From Qipengyuania sp. S6317L1 (GTDB lineage Bacteria > Pseudomonadota > Alphaproteobacteria > Sphingomonadales > Sphingomonadaceae), in NCBI RefSeq assembly GCF_023015615.1, contig NZ_JALKAJ010000005.1, positions 124,001-188,000 of the forward strand: DNA of 64,000 bases, in the 5' to 3' direction. This document shows, piece after piece, positions 44,887 through 53,461 of this stretch (position 1 is the stretch's first letter; each line of letters begins with the position of its first letter). The notes beneath the pieces were generated by a model. That model ran no database searches. It saw only the letters and a list, made by a program, of their open reading frames with translations, and was not told where the DNA came from. A program made the position numbers and the translations under genes.

Positions 44887-44972
44887 GGGTCGCGCCGATG
44901 ACCCAAGAGCTGAAAAGCTCTTGGGACCGCCTACCACCCCCCATTGCACCCGGTAGGCGGTCCCATTTTTTT
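44887..44972 (+). terminator. Array of overlapping hairpins ending in a very strong terminator
   Basis: In the 330-base gap between the racemase and dgt I see no gene. Three stems share bases. GGGTC/GACCC occupies 44887-44904. CCCAAGAGCT-GAAA-AGCTCTTGGG (perfect, GNRA loop) occupies 44902-44925. A 13-bp perfect stem, GGGACCGCCTACC/GGTAGGCGGTCCC (44923-44935, 44952-44964), is followed by A and seven T. The last loop is C-rich (six C). It may end the racemase transcript, an sRNA, or act in a dgt leader. Confidence 0.8.
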
Positions 44973-45091
44973 CCGATCAATGAATTTGAACCGGCACGCG
45001 CTCGCGCTGTGCGCAGCTGTCCACCGGAATTCGCGAGCGTTGCCGATCTGTTCCCGTTGAGCCGCGCATGGCGCTCGCTTAAGCGGTTCTC

Positions 45092-46309
45092 GTGTCTGAT
45101 AGCACTTCCCCCGATACGCCCCCTCGCGCTGCCTTCGCAGCTGACCCCTATGCTCACGGTGGACGCGAGTTTGCGCGCGTGGCAGCACAGGCCGCCCGAG
45201 CGCCGTTAACGCCAGCCGAGCGCCGAGGTCCGCGCAGCGATTTCCAACGCGATCGCGACCGGATCATCCATTCGATGAGTTTCCGCCGCCTGAAGTCGAA
45301 GACGCAGGTGTTCATCGCGCCCGACGGCGACCATTATCGCACGCGTCTGACTCACAGTGTCGAGGTTGCGCAGATTGGCCGCGTGCTGGCGCGCGCCTTG
45401 CGGGTGGATGAAGACCTGACCGAGGCGCTGTGCCTGGCGCATGACCTTGGCCATCCCCCGTTTGGCCACGCGGGGGAAGATGCCCTGTCCGAGGCCATGG
45501 CCGAGCACGGCGGCTTTTGCCATAATGCCCAAACGCTGCGCACCGTGATGCGTCTTGAAAGCCCCTATCCCACCCATGAGGGGCTGAACCTCACATGGGA
45601 CCTTCTCGAAGGGCTTGCCAAGCACAATGGTCCGGTCACCGACCCCAATTGGGCTTTGGCCGAGCTTGACACGGCCTTTCCGCTTGATCTTGGTTCCCAC
45701 GCCTCGATCGAAGCGCAAATTGCGGCCGTGGCCGACGATATCGCCTATGACAATCACGACATCGACGATGGCCTTCGTGCAGGGTTTCTGACGCTTGATG
45801 ACCTGATGGAACTGGATTTCCTCGCACACCAATGGCGCATGGTCGAAAAGCGCTTTCCAAACGCTGCGCAAGATCGCTTGCTGCGCGAGCTTATTCGCGA
45901 TCAGATCGGATTGATGGTGAACGACGTGCTCGAGCACACCAAAGTGCAGACAAAAGGCTTTGCCAACGTTGACGAAGTGCGCGCGGCAGGGCGACAACTG
46001 GCGGGATTTTCGCCTGAAATGGAAAAGCAGGAGCGCGAGCTCAAAGCCTTTATGTATCAAAAGCTGTATTACCATCCGGAACAGGTGAACGCGGCCAGCA
46101 ACGCGCGCGATGTGATTTCGCGATTGTTTGAAGCCTATGCCAATGATCCTGCGTTGATGCCTGCCGATTGGCAAGCGCGTCTGCCCAAGGCCGAGCCGGG
46201 CCGTGCGCGCACGATTGCCGATTTCATCGCAGGCATGAGCGACCGGTTTGCCATGCGCGAGCTTTCAAGGATCAGTGGTAACGTGCCCCAGGGGTTGATC
46301 AATGTCTGA
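45092..46309 (+). CDS. dgt: dGTP triphosphohydrolase-like protein
   Basis: A 405-residue HD-domain enzyme, type II (Dgt-like). RDRDRIIHSMSFRRLKSKTQVF begins it, then THSVEVAQIGR and CLAHDLGHPPFGHAGEDAL supply the H...HD metal residues, with ADDIAYDNHDIDDG closing the site. It would hydrolyse dNTPs to nucleosides plus triphosphate. The start is GTG at 45092. It overlaps the next gene by eight bases. Confidence 0.92.
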   Translation: MSDSTSPDTPPRAAFAADPYAHGGREFARVAAQAARAPLTPAERRGPRSDFQRDRDRIIHSMSFRRLKSKTQVFIAPDGDHYRTRLTHSVEVAQIGRVLARALRVDEDLTEALCLAHDLGHPPFGHAGEDALSEAMAEHGGFCHNAQTLRTVMRLESPYPTHEGLNLTWDLLEGLAKHNGPVTDPNWALAELDTAFPLDLGSHASIEAQIAAVADDIAYDNHDIDDGLRAGFLTLDDLMELDFLAHQWRMVEKRFPNAAQDRLLRELIRDQIGLMVNDVLEHTKVQTKGFANVDEVRAAGRQLAGFSPEMEKQERELKAFMYQKLYYHPEQVNAASNARDVISRLFEAYANDPALMPADWQARLPKAEPGRARTIADFIAGMSDRFAMRELSRISGNVPQGLINV

Positions 46310-47027
46310 CACGCACGCCGATCCCAGCGGGCCCGTTCGCATCGGTCTTGTCGGGGCGACCGGCCTCATCGGGCGACGCCTGATCGAGATTTCCAGCGCA
46401 GGCGAGGATGTTCGCATGGTCGGCATCGCCCGGCGCGAGCCGACTTTGCCCAAAGGCGCAAAAGTGGAGATGTTCGTCGCCGATCCTGAAAAGTGGGGCG
46501 AAGTTCTTGGCGCGGTCAAGCCAGCGGCGCTTATCTGCGCGCTGGGCACGACATGGAAGAAAGCGGGCCGCGATGAGGCGGCCTTTCGCGCCGTCGATTA
46601 TGACCTCATCGTCAACACCGCCAGAACCGCCCACGAGGTCGGCATTTCCAATTTCGTCATGGTCAGTTCGTCGGGCGCCGATGCGCGCTCGAAAAGCTTT
46701 TATATGCGCACCAAGGGAGAGACAGAGCAGGCGGTCTCGAAAATCGGACTGAAACGGGTCGATATCTTGCGGCCCGGCCTCCTCAAGGGCGCGCGGATCG
46801 ACGATCTTCGCCCGCTCGAAGCTGCGGCGCAGTTTGCAAGCCCGATCCTCGACCCGCTGCTGCCCCGCAAATGGTCAGGTTATCGCTCGATTGACGCAGA
46901 TGCCGTATGCGAGGCGGCGATCGGGCTGGCTTTGCGCAAAGCCGCAGGGCGCTTTACCCATGACAATGACGCGATCAAACGCGCAGCGCGCGACTGGCGC
47001 GCGAAAGCTTCTTTTCAAGACGAGTAG
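46302..47027 (+). CDS. NAD(P)-binding atypical SDR-like protein
   Basis: A 241-residue protein with an N-terminal IGLVGATGLIGRRLIEI Rossmann loop, VSSSGADARSKSFYMRTKGETE (possible Ser-Tyr-Lys) and VDILRPGLLKGAR. This resembles the HTATIP2/CC3 and NAD(P)H-binding (NmrA-like) epimerase group. Substrate unknown. It overlaps dgt, suggesting joint expression. Confidence 0.82.
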   Translation: MSDTHADPSGPVRIGLVGATGLIGRRLIEISSAGEDVRMVGIARREPTLPKGAKVEMFVADPEKWGEVLGAVKPAALICALGTTWKKAGRDEAAFRAVDYDLIVNTARTAHEVGISNFVMVSSSGADARSKSFYMRTKGETEQAVSKIGLKRVDILRPGLLKGARIDDLRPLEAAAQFASPILDPLLPRKWSGYRSIDADAVCEAAIGLALRKAAGRFTHDNDAIKRAARDWRAKASFQDE

Positions 47028-47058
47028 CATTCAACGCGATTATTAAGGGGACGCAAGG

Positions 47059-47511
47059 ATGGAATGGAGCACGGTATTCTCAGCTGCCAATATATTGGCG
47101 ATGATCGCCTGGGTCGTGCTGATACTGCTTCCGCGCCATCCGATCGCGCTTGCCGGTGTGCTTTATCTTGGCGCAGGGCTCCTTAGCATGGTGTACGCCG
47201 TGGCCCTTGGCGGGGTGCTTTCGGGGTTTATCCCGGCAGGTGAGGGCGGCGCTGGCGCAAACTTCACCTCCATAGAAGGGGTGCGCGACATCTTCGCAAG
47301 CGATGGCGGCGTCACGATTGGCTGGGTCCATTACCTCGCCTTTGACCTGTTCGTTGGCCTGTGGATCGCGCGCGATGGCGATGCGAAGTTCATCTCGCGC
47401 TTTATCCAGGCTCCGATCCTTCTGCTGACCTTTGTCGCAGGACCGGCCGGTCTGCTCTTCTGGCTCATCATTCGTGAACCGTCTGCGCGCGCAAAGGGGC
47501 GTTGGAATTAG
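47059..47511 (+). CDS. ABA4-like membrane protein
   Basis: A 150-residue protein with four predicted spans. VFSAANILAMIAWVVLILLP is the first, GWVHYLAFDLFVGLWIARD the conserved HxxxxDxFVG block, and GPAGLLFWLIIRE the last. This is the ABA4-like/DUF4281 family. The plant homologue takes part in neoxanthin formation. A carotenoid role here is possible but no carotenoid gene is adjacent. Confidence 0.82.
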   Translation: MEWSTVFSAANILAMIAWVVLILLPRHPIALAGVLYLGAGLLSMVYAVALGGVLSGFIPAGEGGAGANFTSIEGVRDIFASDGGVTIGWVHYLAFDLFVGLWIARDGDAKFISRFIQAPILLLTFVAGPAGLLFWLIIREPSARAKGRWN

Positions 47512-47638
47512 AGGGGCGCTGGAATTTGGGCGCATTTTGCCCCACGCGTGCCTGCGCAAAATCGCTCCCGTAAAATTATGGACGCGCCCCTGATATTTGC
47601 CTAGTCCTTCTCGTGAGAGAAGTTTGGGAGAGTAGGGA

Positions 47639-49201
47639 ATGGCGTCTGAAGCCACCGGTGACTATCTGTCATTTGATGAATTTTTGAAGCATTGGGGCAC
47701 GGTTGCTCCGGACCGGATCGCGCTCGAAATGGACGGGCGGATCACAACCTATGGCGAGGCGGAAAAACTCACGCGGCAATTGGTTGCCTTCTTCGCCGAA
47801 AACGGGGTTGGACGCGGCGACCGCATCGCCTGGCTTGGCAAGAATTCGGACCGCTATTTCCTCCTCCTTTACGCCGCTGCGCGTGTTGGTGCGGTGATGG
47901 CTCCGGTCGGTTGGCGTCTCGCGCCACCCGAGATTGCCTATATCCTGACAGATACCGGCTCCAAGCTGTTGTTTGTCGAAGACGGCTTCATCGACACGGC
48001 CAGCGAAGTAACCGGCACATTGGAAAACCCGCCTCGCGTATTCGAAGTTGAGGCCGCTTTCCGCGCCGCCGAAGCGATGGCCCCTGCCGAGTTCGAGCCC
48101 GCCGATCTGGATGATGCCATCCTCCAGCTTTACACCTCGGGCACGACGGGCAATCCCAAGGGTGTCGGGCTTTCCAATCGCAATATGTTCTCGCTGCGCA
48201 AGCCGAGCGTCGAGGAAGATCAGCCTTGGCAGAAATATATCGAGACGGATTGCATCCTTGCTGCCATGCCTTGCGCGCATATCGGCGGCACGGGCCTTGC
48301 CGCGATTGCGACTTCCAACGGTGTGCGCGCTCACATCCTGCCCGAGTTTACGCCCGACGGCGTGTTGAGCGCGATCAAGAACGGGGCAACGCACATGTTC
48401 CTCGTTCCCGCCGCGATCCAGTTCGTAATCCAGCACCCGCTCGCCAAGGAAACCGATTTTTCCGGTCTTCGCTATCTCATGTATGGCGCAGCGCCCATGC
48501 CATTGGAGCTGTTGAAACAGACCGTCGCGACCATGCCGGGCGCGGGGCTTTTGCAGGTTTATGGCATGACCGAAACCTGCGGCACGGTAACAATGCTGCC
48601 GCCTGACGATCACTCGCTCGAAGGCAATGAACGGATGCGTTCTGCGGGCAAGGCGGTTCCCGGCGTCGAGATTGAAATCCGCGGCGAAGACAATAAGCAA
48701 GTCGAGCGCGGCGAGATCGGCGAGATTTGTATCAAATCCCCGTCGAACACGGCCGGATACTGGAAACTTGCCGAAGCGACCGCAAAGACCATCGATGCCG
48801 ACGGCTGGCTGCACACGGGCGATGCCGGGATCATGGATGCTGACGGCTATGTCTATATCCAGGACCGGATCAAGGACATGATCATTTCGGGCGGCGAGAA
48901 CGTCTATCCGGCTGAAGTGGAAAGCGCGATATACGGCCATCCTGCGGTGGCAGAAGTTGCGGTGATCGGCATTCCGTCCGAACAATGGGGGGAAGAGGTC
49001 AAGGCCTGCTGCGTGCCAAAGCCGGGAATGGAGATCGAGGCGGGCGATGTGATCGCCTATGCGAGGGAGCGGATCGCCGCTTTCAAGGCGCCCAAAAGCA
49101 TCGATGTGATCCCTGAAATGCCGCGCAATGCCTCTGGCAAGATCCTGCGCCGGCAATTGCGCGCACCCTATTGGGAAGGTCAGGACCGGCAGGTCAGCTA
49201 G
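47639..49201 (+). CDS. Acyl-CoA synthetase (AMP-forming, fatty acid-CoA ligase-like)
   Basis: A 520-residue adenylate-forming enzyme. ILQLYTSGTTGNPKGVGLSN is the AMP-binding loop, YGMTETCGTV the acid-binding loop, GWLHTGDAG and IQDRIKDMIISGGENVYPAE the hinge and cofactor motifs. NASGKILRR holds the catalytic lysine. It activates a carboxylic acid with ATP and CoA. Chain length preference is unknown. GGGAGAGTAGGG precedes the ATG. Confidence 0.92.
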   Translation: MASEATGDYLSFDEFLKHWGTVAPDRIALEMDGRITTYGEAEKLTRQLVAFFAENGVGRGDRIAWLGKNSDRYFLLLYAAARVGAVMAPVGWRLAPPEIAYILTDTGSKLLFVEDGFIDTASEVTGTLENPPRVFEVEAAFRAAEAMAPAEFEPADLDDAILQLYTSGTTGNPKGVGLSNRNMFSLRKPSVEEDQPWQKYIETDCILAAMPCAHIGGTGLAAIATSNGVRAHILPEFTPDGVLSAIKNGATHMFLVPAAIQFVIQHPLAKETDFSGLRYLMYGAAPMPLELLKQTVATMPGAGLLQVYGMTETCGTVTMLPPDDHSLEGNERMRSAGKAVPGVEIEIRGEDNKQVERGEIGEICIKSPSNTAGYWKLAEATAKTIDADGWLHTGDAGIMDADGYVYIQDRIKDMIISGGENVYPAEVESAIYGHPAVAEVAVIGIPSEQWGEEVKACCVPKPGMEIEAGDVIAYARERIAAFKAPKSIDVIPEMPRNASGKILRRQLRAPYWEGQDRQVS

Positions 49202-49214
49202 GCGCCGCGCTTCG

Positions 49215-49871
49215 ATGCCAAGCCCGACCAGCATGGATGATATCAGCGAGCATGGCGCCAAGCGTCATGCCCCTGCGACCTTGCGCAACCGCGAGGCGAT
49301 TGCCCGCGTGCTTTCGGCCGAGCTGCCCAAAAAAGGAACAGTGCTCGAAATCGCAAGTGGTTCGGGTGAACACGCGCTCTATTTTGCGGCACAGTTTCCC
49401 GATCTCGACTGGCAACCCAGTGATCCCGATCCCGATGCCCGAAATTCGATCAGGGCCTATACGCAGGAATATAAGGGAACCAACTTAAGGGATGTCCTCG
49501 AGGTCGATGCAAGCCTGCCCAAAGCGTGGGCAATACCCCCCGATATTGCCGCAGCCTTGTGCATCAACATGATCCACATATCTGCCTACGCTTCGTGCAC
49601 TGGTCTTTTCGAAGGCAGCGCGCGCGCGGCTGCGCAAGGGAAGGGCGCCACGGATTTTCCCGTGATCCTTTATGGCCCATTCTTTGAGCAGGGAGTGGAG
49701 CCGGCGCCGTCGAACCTTGCCTTTGATGTAAGCCTGAAAGCGCGAAATCCGGAATGGGGTATTCGTGATGCTGAAAAAGTGGACAGCACGGCAAGGGCGC
49801 ACGGTTTCGAGCGAGCCGCCCGTTACGAGATGCCCGCCAACAATTTGATGCTGGTCTATCGCAAAACCTGA
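49215..49871 (+). CDS. DUF938 SAM-dependent methyltransferase-like protein
   Basis: About 218 residues. KRHAPATLRNREAIA starts the DUF938 fold, TVLEIASGSGEHALYFA is the SAM motif I, and LDWQPSDPD motif II. NMIHISAY lies where class I enzymes carry motif IV. Cytoplasmic. It begins 14 bases after the ligase stop. An ATG six codons later is an alternative. The methyl acceptor is unknown. Confidence 0.85.
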   Translation: MPSPTSMDDISEHGAKRHAPATLRNREAIARVLSAELPKKGTVLEIASGSGEHALYFAAQFPDLDWQPSDPDPDARNSIRAYTQEYKGTNLRDVLEVDASLPKAWAIPPDIAAALCINMIHISAYASCTGLFEGSARAAAQGKGATDFPVILYGPFFEQGVEPAPSNLAFDVSLKARNPEWGIRDAEKVDSTARAHGFERAARYEMPANNLMLVYRKT

Positions 49872-49924
49872 AAGGGGGGCAGGCTACGCCGACGCACAAA
49901 CGCGGCGCAGCGCCTCGCCCGGGG

Positions 49925-50074
49925 TCAACCGCCGTTGATGACGTCTTCGCCCGCCTGACCCACCGATTCGATGTCGCGCCCCACACCTTTGACGGTGTTG
50001 CACGCCGCGGTCGTCACGGTCAGCGCGCCAAGAACGAACGCAAGAACGGTTTTTTGAGTGGACTTCCGGCTCAT
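49925..50074 (-). CDS. Entericidin-like lipoprotein 1
   Basis: A 49-residue small lipoprotein: a basic start MSRKSTQK, a hydrophobic stretch, a lipobox TTAAC, then NTVKGVGRDIESVGQAGEDV. This is the entericidin A/B pattern (C-NT-x-x-G-x-G-x-D). In E. coli such peptides are a toxin/antidote pair. It is downstream of a paralogue on the same strand, with a terminator between them. Confidence 0.85.
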   Translation of the reverse strand: MSRKSTQKTVLAFVLGALTVTTAACNTVKGVGRDIESVGQAGEDVINGG

Positions 50075-50128
50075 TTTTGAAACTCCTTGATGGCAGGATA
50101 TTAGCTGACAGCGTGCCTCAGCAATACA

Positions 50129-50160
50129 CAAAAAAAGGGCCCGCCATTCAAGCGGGCCCT
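50129..50160 (-). terminator. Terminator between two entericidin-like genes
   Basis: A perfect 9-bp stem AGGGCCCGC/GCGGGCCCT with a 7-base loop, then seven T on the minus strand. Confidence 0.9.
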
Positions 50161-50184
50161 CTTTTGGGTCGGTTTGACGGACAC

Positions 50185-50313
50185 TTAAGTTTCTTCGTCA
50201 ACCGCATCGGCCGCGGATTTAAGGTCGTCGCCAGCACCGCGAACGGTGTTGCAGGCCGCTGCGCTGAGGGTCATTGCGCCAAGGGCAACTGCGATAATGG
50301 TCTTGCGGATCAT
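50185..50313 (-). CDS. Entericidin-like lipoprotein 2
   Basis: A 42-residue lipoprotein: MIRKTIIAVALGAMTLS, lipobox SAAAC, then NTVRGAGDDLKSAADAVDEE. It is a clear paralogue of the neighbour at 49925-50074 (C-NTV-x-G-x-G). GGAG is upstream of the ATG. The acidic C-terminus is short and helical. It is anchored to a membrane by its lipidated cysteine. Confidence 0.85.
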   Translation of the reverse strand: MIRKTIIAVALGAMTLSAAACNTVRGAGDDLKSAADAVDEET

Positions 50314-50354
50314 CGGGGGTCTCCTGTGATGATGGTAACAAGACAAATACGCGC

Positions 50355-51293
50355 CTATCGTGCTTTGGGTTCCAAACTTTGACGTTTGGTCTTTCGCTCA
50401 GCCGCAAGAGCCCTCTCGCGCCAGGCGATCAAGAGCCCCGCTCCCACGATCAACGGTGCGCCGAACCACAGGCTTGTCGGCGGGGTGCGTTCGAACACGC
50501 TCCATCCATAAAAGGTCGCCCACAAAAGTCCGGTGTAGTCGATCAGCAGGATCACGCCCGCAGAACCGAACCGCAAGCTTGCCGTCAATAGCATCTGCGC
50601 AAGCGCACCGCACAGTCCCATCGCCAGGATCAGGCTCCAGGTCACCGGATCGTGCGGCACATACACAAAGGGCAGGGCAAGCGCCATCAGCGGCGTTGTG
50701 AATGCGGTGAACCAGAAAACGATGCTCCATGGACTCTCGGTTTTGTTAAGGTCCTGAATTTGCATACTTATGATTGCAACCCAAAGCGCTGCGAGAAGGC
50801 CGACCACGGCGCCAAACGGGTCAATGCCAGCGGTCCCGCCGAGGCCAAATCCGGGCTGGGTAAGGACCAGCACCCCCGCAAATCCAAGCGCCACCGCACT
50901 CCATCGATATTTGCCCGGCCTGTCCTTGAACAGGAACACCCCCAAAAGCACCGCAAACAATGGCGAGGTGAAACCCAGCGCACTCGCCTCCGCCAGCGGA
51001 AGCAGGACAACCGCGCCATAGACAAGGAACATGCCGGTAATGCCCATGATCGCGCGGCCACCGTGCGCGCGCAGGCGATTTGTCTTGAGAACGCGCAGCC
51101 TGCCCCACGCCGCGAGCAGGCCGGTGATGCAAATGAGGGTGATGAGCTGACGCCAGAAGACAAGTTCGGTCAAAGATGCGCCGCGCGCCTCGGTCACCTT
51201 GACCAGCATGGACATGGTCGCAAGCGTGGCAGCGGCGGCCAGTCTGATACCGAGCGCTAGAAAGGGGCGGGGCCGGGCGACTGATCCATCCAT
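50355..51293 (-). CDS. DMT-superfamily transporter (EamA family)
   Basis: A 312-residue inner-membrane protein with about ten spans and two EamA repeats: GASLTELVFWRQLITLICITGL in the first, with FLVYGAVVLLPLAEASALGFTSP, and SLRFGSAGVILLIDYTGLLWAT in the second. It probably exports a metabolite. A basic tail, RERALAAERKTKRQ, ends it. Substrate unknown. Confidence 0.87.
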   Translation of the reverse strand: MDGSVARPRPFLALGIRLAAAATLATMSMLVKVTEARGASLTELVFWRQLITLICITGLLAAWGRLRVLKTNRLRAHGGRAIMGITGMFLVYGAVVLLPLAEASALGFTSPLFAVLLGVFLFKDRPGKYRWSAVALGFAGVLVLTQPGFGLGGTAGIDPFGAVVGLLAALWVAIISMQIQDLNKTESPWSIVFWFTAFTTPLMALALPFVYVPHDPVTWSLILAMGLCGALAQMLLTASLRFGSAGVILLIDYTGLLWATFYGWSVFERTPPTSLWFGAPLIVGAGLLIAWRERALAAERKTKRQSLEPKAR

Positions 51294-51383
51294 TGCTGCA
51301 ACGCTTTAGGGCCCAATTGCGATTGCGCAATCATTGGCTTGAAAACTTGCCCGCGAACTTGCGCGGTTTGCAACGCCCTTTAA

Positions 51384-51635
51384 ATGGGCGCGATGGAATT
51401 TTTGAACGCCCTGACCTTTGCCAGCGACGCCGCGCTTCTCGCCGTGGCGGGTGCGGTGTGCTGGGCATTGGCGGTGGTGTGCTTGCTCATGGACCGGATG
51501 CGCGAAAAACGCCGTTCGGTCGACCGGCTGGAGCGCGTGGGCTTCGTGCCTTGGACAGGGCTGTTCCTTGGCCTTGCCATTATCGGTGGCGGATGCCTTG
51601 CGATGAGCCTGCCGGTTGTGCTCGGCAACCTTTAG
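51384..51635 (+). CDS. Small two-span membrane protein
   Basis: An 83-residue protein with spans at about 15-36 and 55-80 around a basic loop MREKRRSVDRLERVG. No recognised family. Both ends are predicted outward. It is bounded by the DMT gene and a GC-rich palindromic spacer. Confidence 0.55.
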   Translation: MGAMEFLNALTFASDAALLAVAGAVCWALAVVCLLMDRMREKRRSVDRLERVGFVPWTGLFLGLAIIGGGCLAMSLPVVLGNL

Positions 51636-51655
51636 AGGCAAGCTTCCCAATTCGC

Positions 51656-51765
51656 GAGCCGAAAGCGAGTGCAAGCGCGACCGCGCGTCGGCCGGTCAGG
51701 CCGTAGCCAAGCGAGCCGGATGGCTCGCGCCCGGCGTTTGAGGGCGGCCTGCCTTACAGGCAGGC
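51656..51765. repeat. Palindromic spacer with a degenerate REP-like hairpin
   Basis: GCGAGCC-GGAT-GGCTCGC (51711-51728) has the same stem-GGAT/ATCC-stem layout as the repeats at 13.2 and 22.3 kb. A second stem, GCCTGCC/GGCAGGC (51747-51765), holds the cpaF stop codon in its loop. Confidence 0.5.
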
Positions 51766-53304
51766 TTCCAAATACGCTTGATCGAACCCGAATTGGCGCG
51801 CTTTTTCAAGCGTATAGGGCCGCAAGCCGCTTGAGCGGAATTCGCCCATGATCTTGCCATCTTCGCTCTCGTCGAGATATTCGAATTTGAACAGCTCTTG
51901 GGTCACGATCACGTCGCCTTCCATCCCGATTACCTCGGTGATGTTGGTCGTGCGACGCGAACCATCGCGAAGGCGCTTTACCTGAACGATCAGGTCAACA
52001 GATTCCGCAATCTGGCGTGAAATCGCCTCTTTCGGGATCTTGATGTCGCCCATCAGGATCATGTTCTCCATACGGCCTAGACACTCGCGAGGAGAGTTGG
52101 CGTGGAGCGTACACATCGAACCATCGTGGCCCGTGTTCATGGCGGCGAGAAGGTCGAAACATTCAGCGCCACGAATCTCACCCAGAATAATCCGGTCGGG
52201 ACGCATACGCAGGGCGTTTTTCACAAGGTCGCCGATGGTAATCGCGCCTTGCCCTTCAAGGTTTGGCGGACGCGTTTCGAGCGGCAGCCAGTGCGGCTGT
52301 TGCAGACGAAGTTCGGCGGCGTCCTCGATCGTCAGAACGCGCTCACCCGGGTCGATCATCTTCGACAGGGCGTTGAGCATGGTCGTTTTACCAGAACCCG
52401 TACCGCCTGAAATAACGATGTTCATCCGGCACGCGCCCGCGATTTTGAGGGCGGTACACATCTTCTCCGACATCGAACCGAATTCCTTGAGCATATCCAA
52501 GGTGATCGGTTTTTCGGAGAATTTACGAATAGAGATCGCGGTGCCGCGCAGCGAAAGAGGCGGAACGATGACGTTCACACGAGAGCCGTCTTTCAAACGG
52601 GCGTCGGCAAGCGGCGTGGTCTGGTCGACGCGGCGGCCAACCTGGTTCACGATACGCTGTGCGATCTGGAAAAGGTGTTGTTCATCGCGGAACCGGATCG
52701 GTGCGATGATAAGCTTACCCTTTTTCTCGATATAGGTCTGGTCGGGACCATTGACCATGATATCGGAGACGTCCGGATCAGTTAGAAGCTCTTCCAACGG
52801 ACCAAAGCCCAGCAGTTCGTCGATCAGAACCTTTTCAAGCGCAAATTGCTCGCGCCGGTTCAGCGTGACCTTAAGCTCGGCCAGCACTTCCATGATGATC
52901 GGGCGGAATTCTTCCGACAGCTCTTCCTTGGTGAGCGTCGCTGCCGCTTCGGGGTCCACGCGTTCGAGAAGGCGCGGGAGGACCTGTTCCTTGATCTTGT
53001 GAACGCTCGCCTCAAAGCCGCTGGCTTCATTTTCTGCGGCGTTGGTCGAGTTCATGCGCTCCTGCAGCCGGTCCATCGCATCCGAAGTTGCATTGCCGGA
53101 GGAAGGTTTGGGCGGGGGAGGAGCAGCGGCTTTTGCAGGTTCGGAGCTGCCGCCGCCGTCTTCGGGCAGCGGCGGGAATTGCTCACCACCTTTGGCTTTT
53201 TCGGAAGAAGGGCTTCCGCCCTTCATTGGCCTTGCAACGCCAAAAGCAGGTTTTGCGCCAGGCCTCATACCGCCTGCGCCGCCTTTTTTGCCGAATGCGC
53301 TCAT
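51754..53304 (-). CDS. cpaF: CpaF-family secretion ATPase (Tad pilus type)
   Basis: A 516-residue type II/IV secretion ATPase. A Pro/Gly/Ala-rich N-terminus (about 1-90) precedes the core: GPLEELLTDPDVSDIMVNGPDQTYIE, Walker A ISGGTGSGKTTMLN, EDAAELRLQQPHW, DRIILGEIRGAE (Walker B and Asp box) and MCTLHANSPRECLGR. CpaF powers Tad/Flp pilus assembly. The other tad/cpa genes are absent around it, so it is an orphan or split from its cluster. The ATG at 53304 is preferred. Confidence 0.92.
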   Translation of the reverse strand: MSAFGKKGGAGGMRPGAKPAFGVARPMKGGSPSSEKAKGGEQFPPLPEDGGGSSEPAKAAAPPPPKPSSGNATSDAMDRLQERMNSTNAAENEASGFEASVHKIKEQVLPRLLERVDPEAAATLTKEELSEEFRPIIMEVLAELKVTLNRREQFALEKVLIDELLGFGPLEELLTDPDVSDIMVNGPDQTYIEKKGKLIIAPIRFRDEQHLFQIAQRIVNQVGRRVDQTTPLADARLKDGSRVNVIVPPLSLRGTAISIRKFSEKPITLDMLKEFGSMSEKMCTALKIAGACRMNIVISGGTGSGKTTMLNALSKMIDPGERVLTIEDAAELRLQQPHWLPLETRPPNLEGQGAITIGDLVKNALRMRPDRIILGEIRGAECFDLLAAMNTGHDGSMCTLHANSPRECLGRMENMILMGDIKIPKEAISRQIAESVDLIVQVKRLRDGSRRTTNITEVIGMEGDVIVTQELFKFEYLDESEDGKIMGEFRSSGLRPYTLEKARQFGFDQAYLEACL

Positions 53305-53461
53305 TAAAATAGCCCCCAGGCTCAAACTTGGTACCACTTGCTGTTTCGCAAGTTATCACGAACAGCGTCTCTCGAAATGTGGTGAATAATTTGGAAACCT
53401 TAATTTTTCGCCAAGGTTGCCGCTTGCCATGCCCGATAATTGGAAAGATCAAGGATCCAGT

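Noticed and set aside
47669..49261. A 530-codon minus-strand frame opposite the acyl-CoA ligase
   Set aside because: The plus-strand enzyme has all family motifs; the antisense frame is a by-product of high GC.
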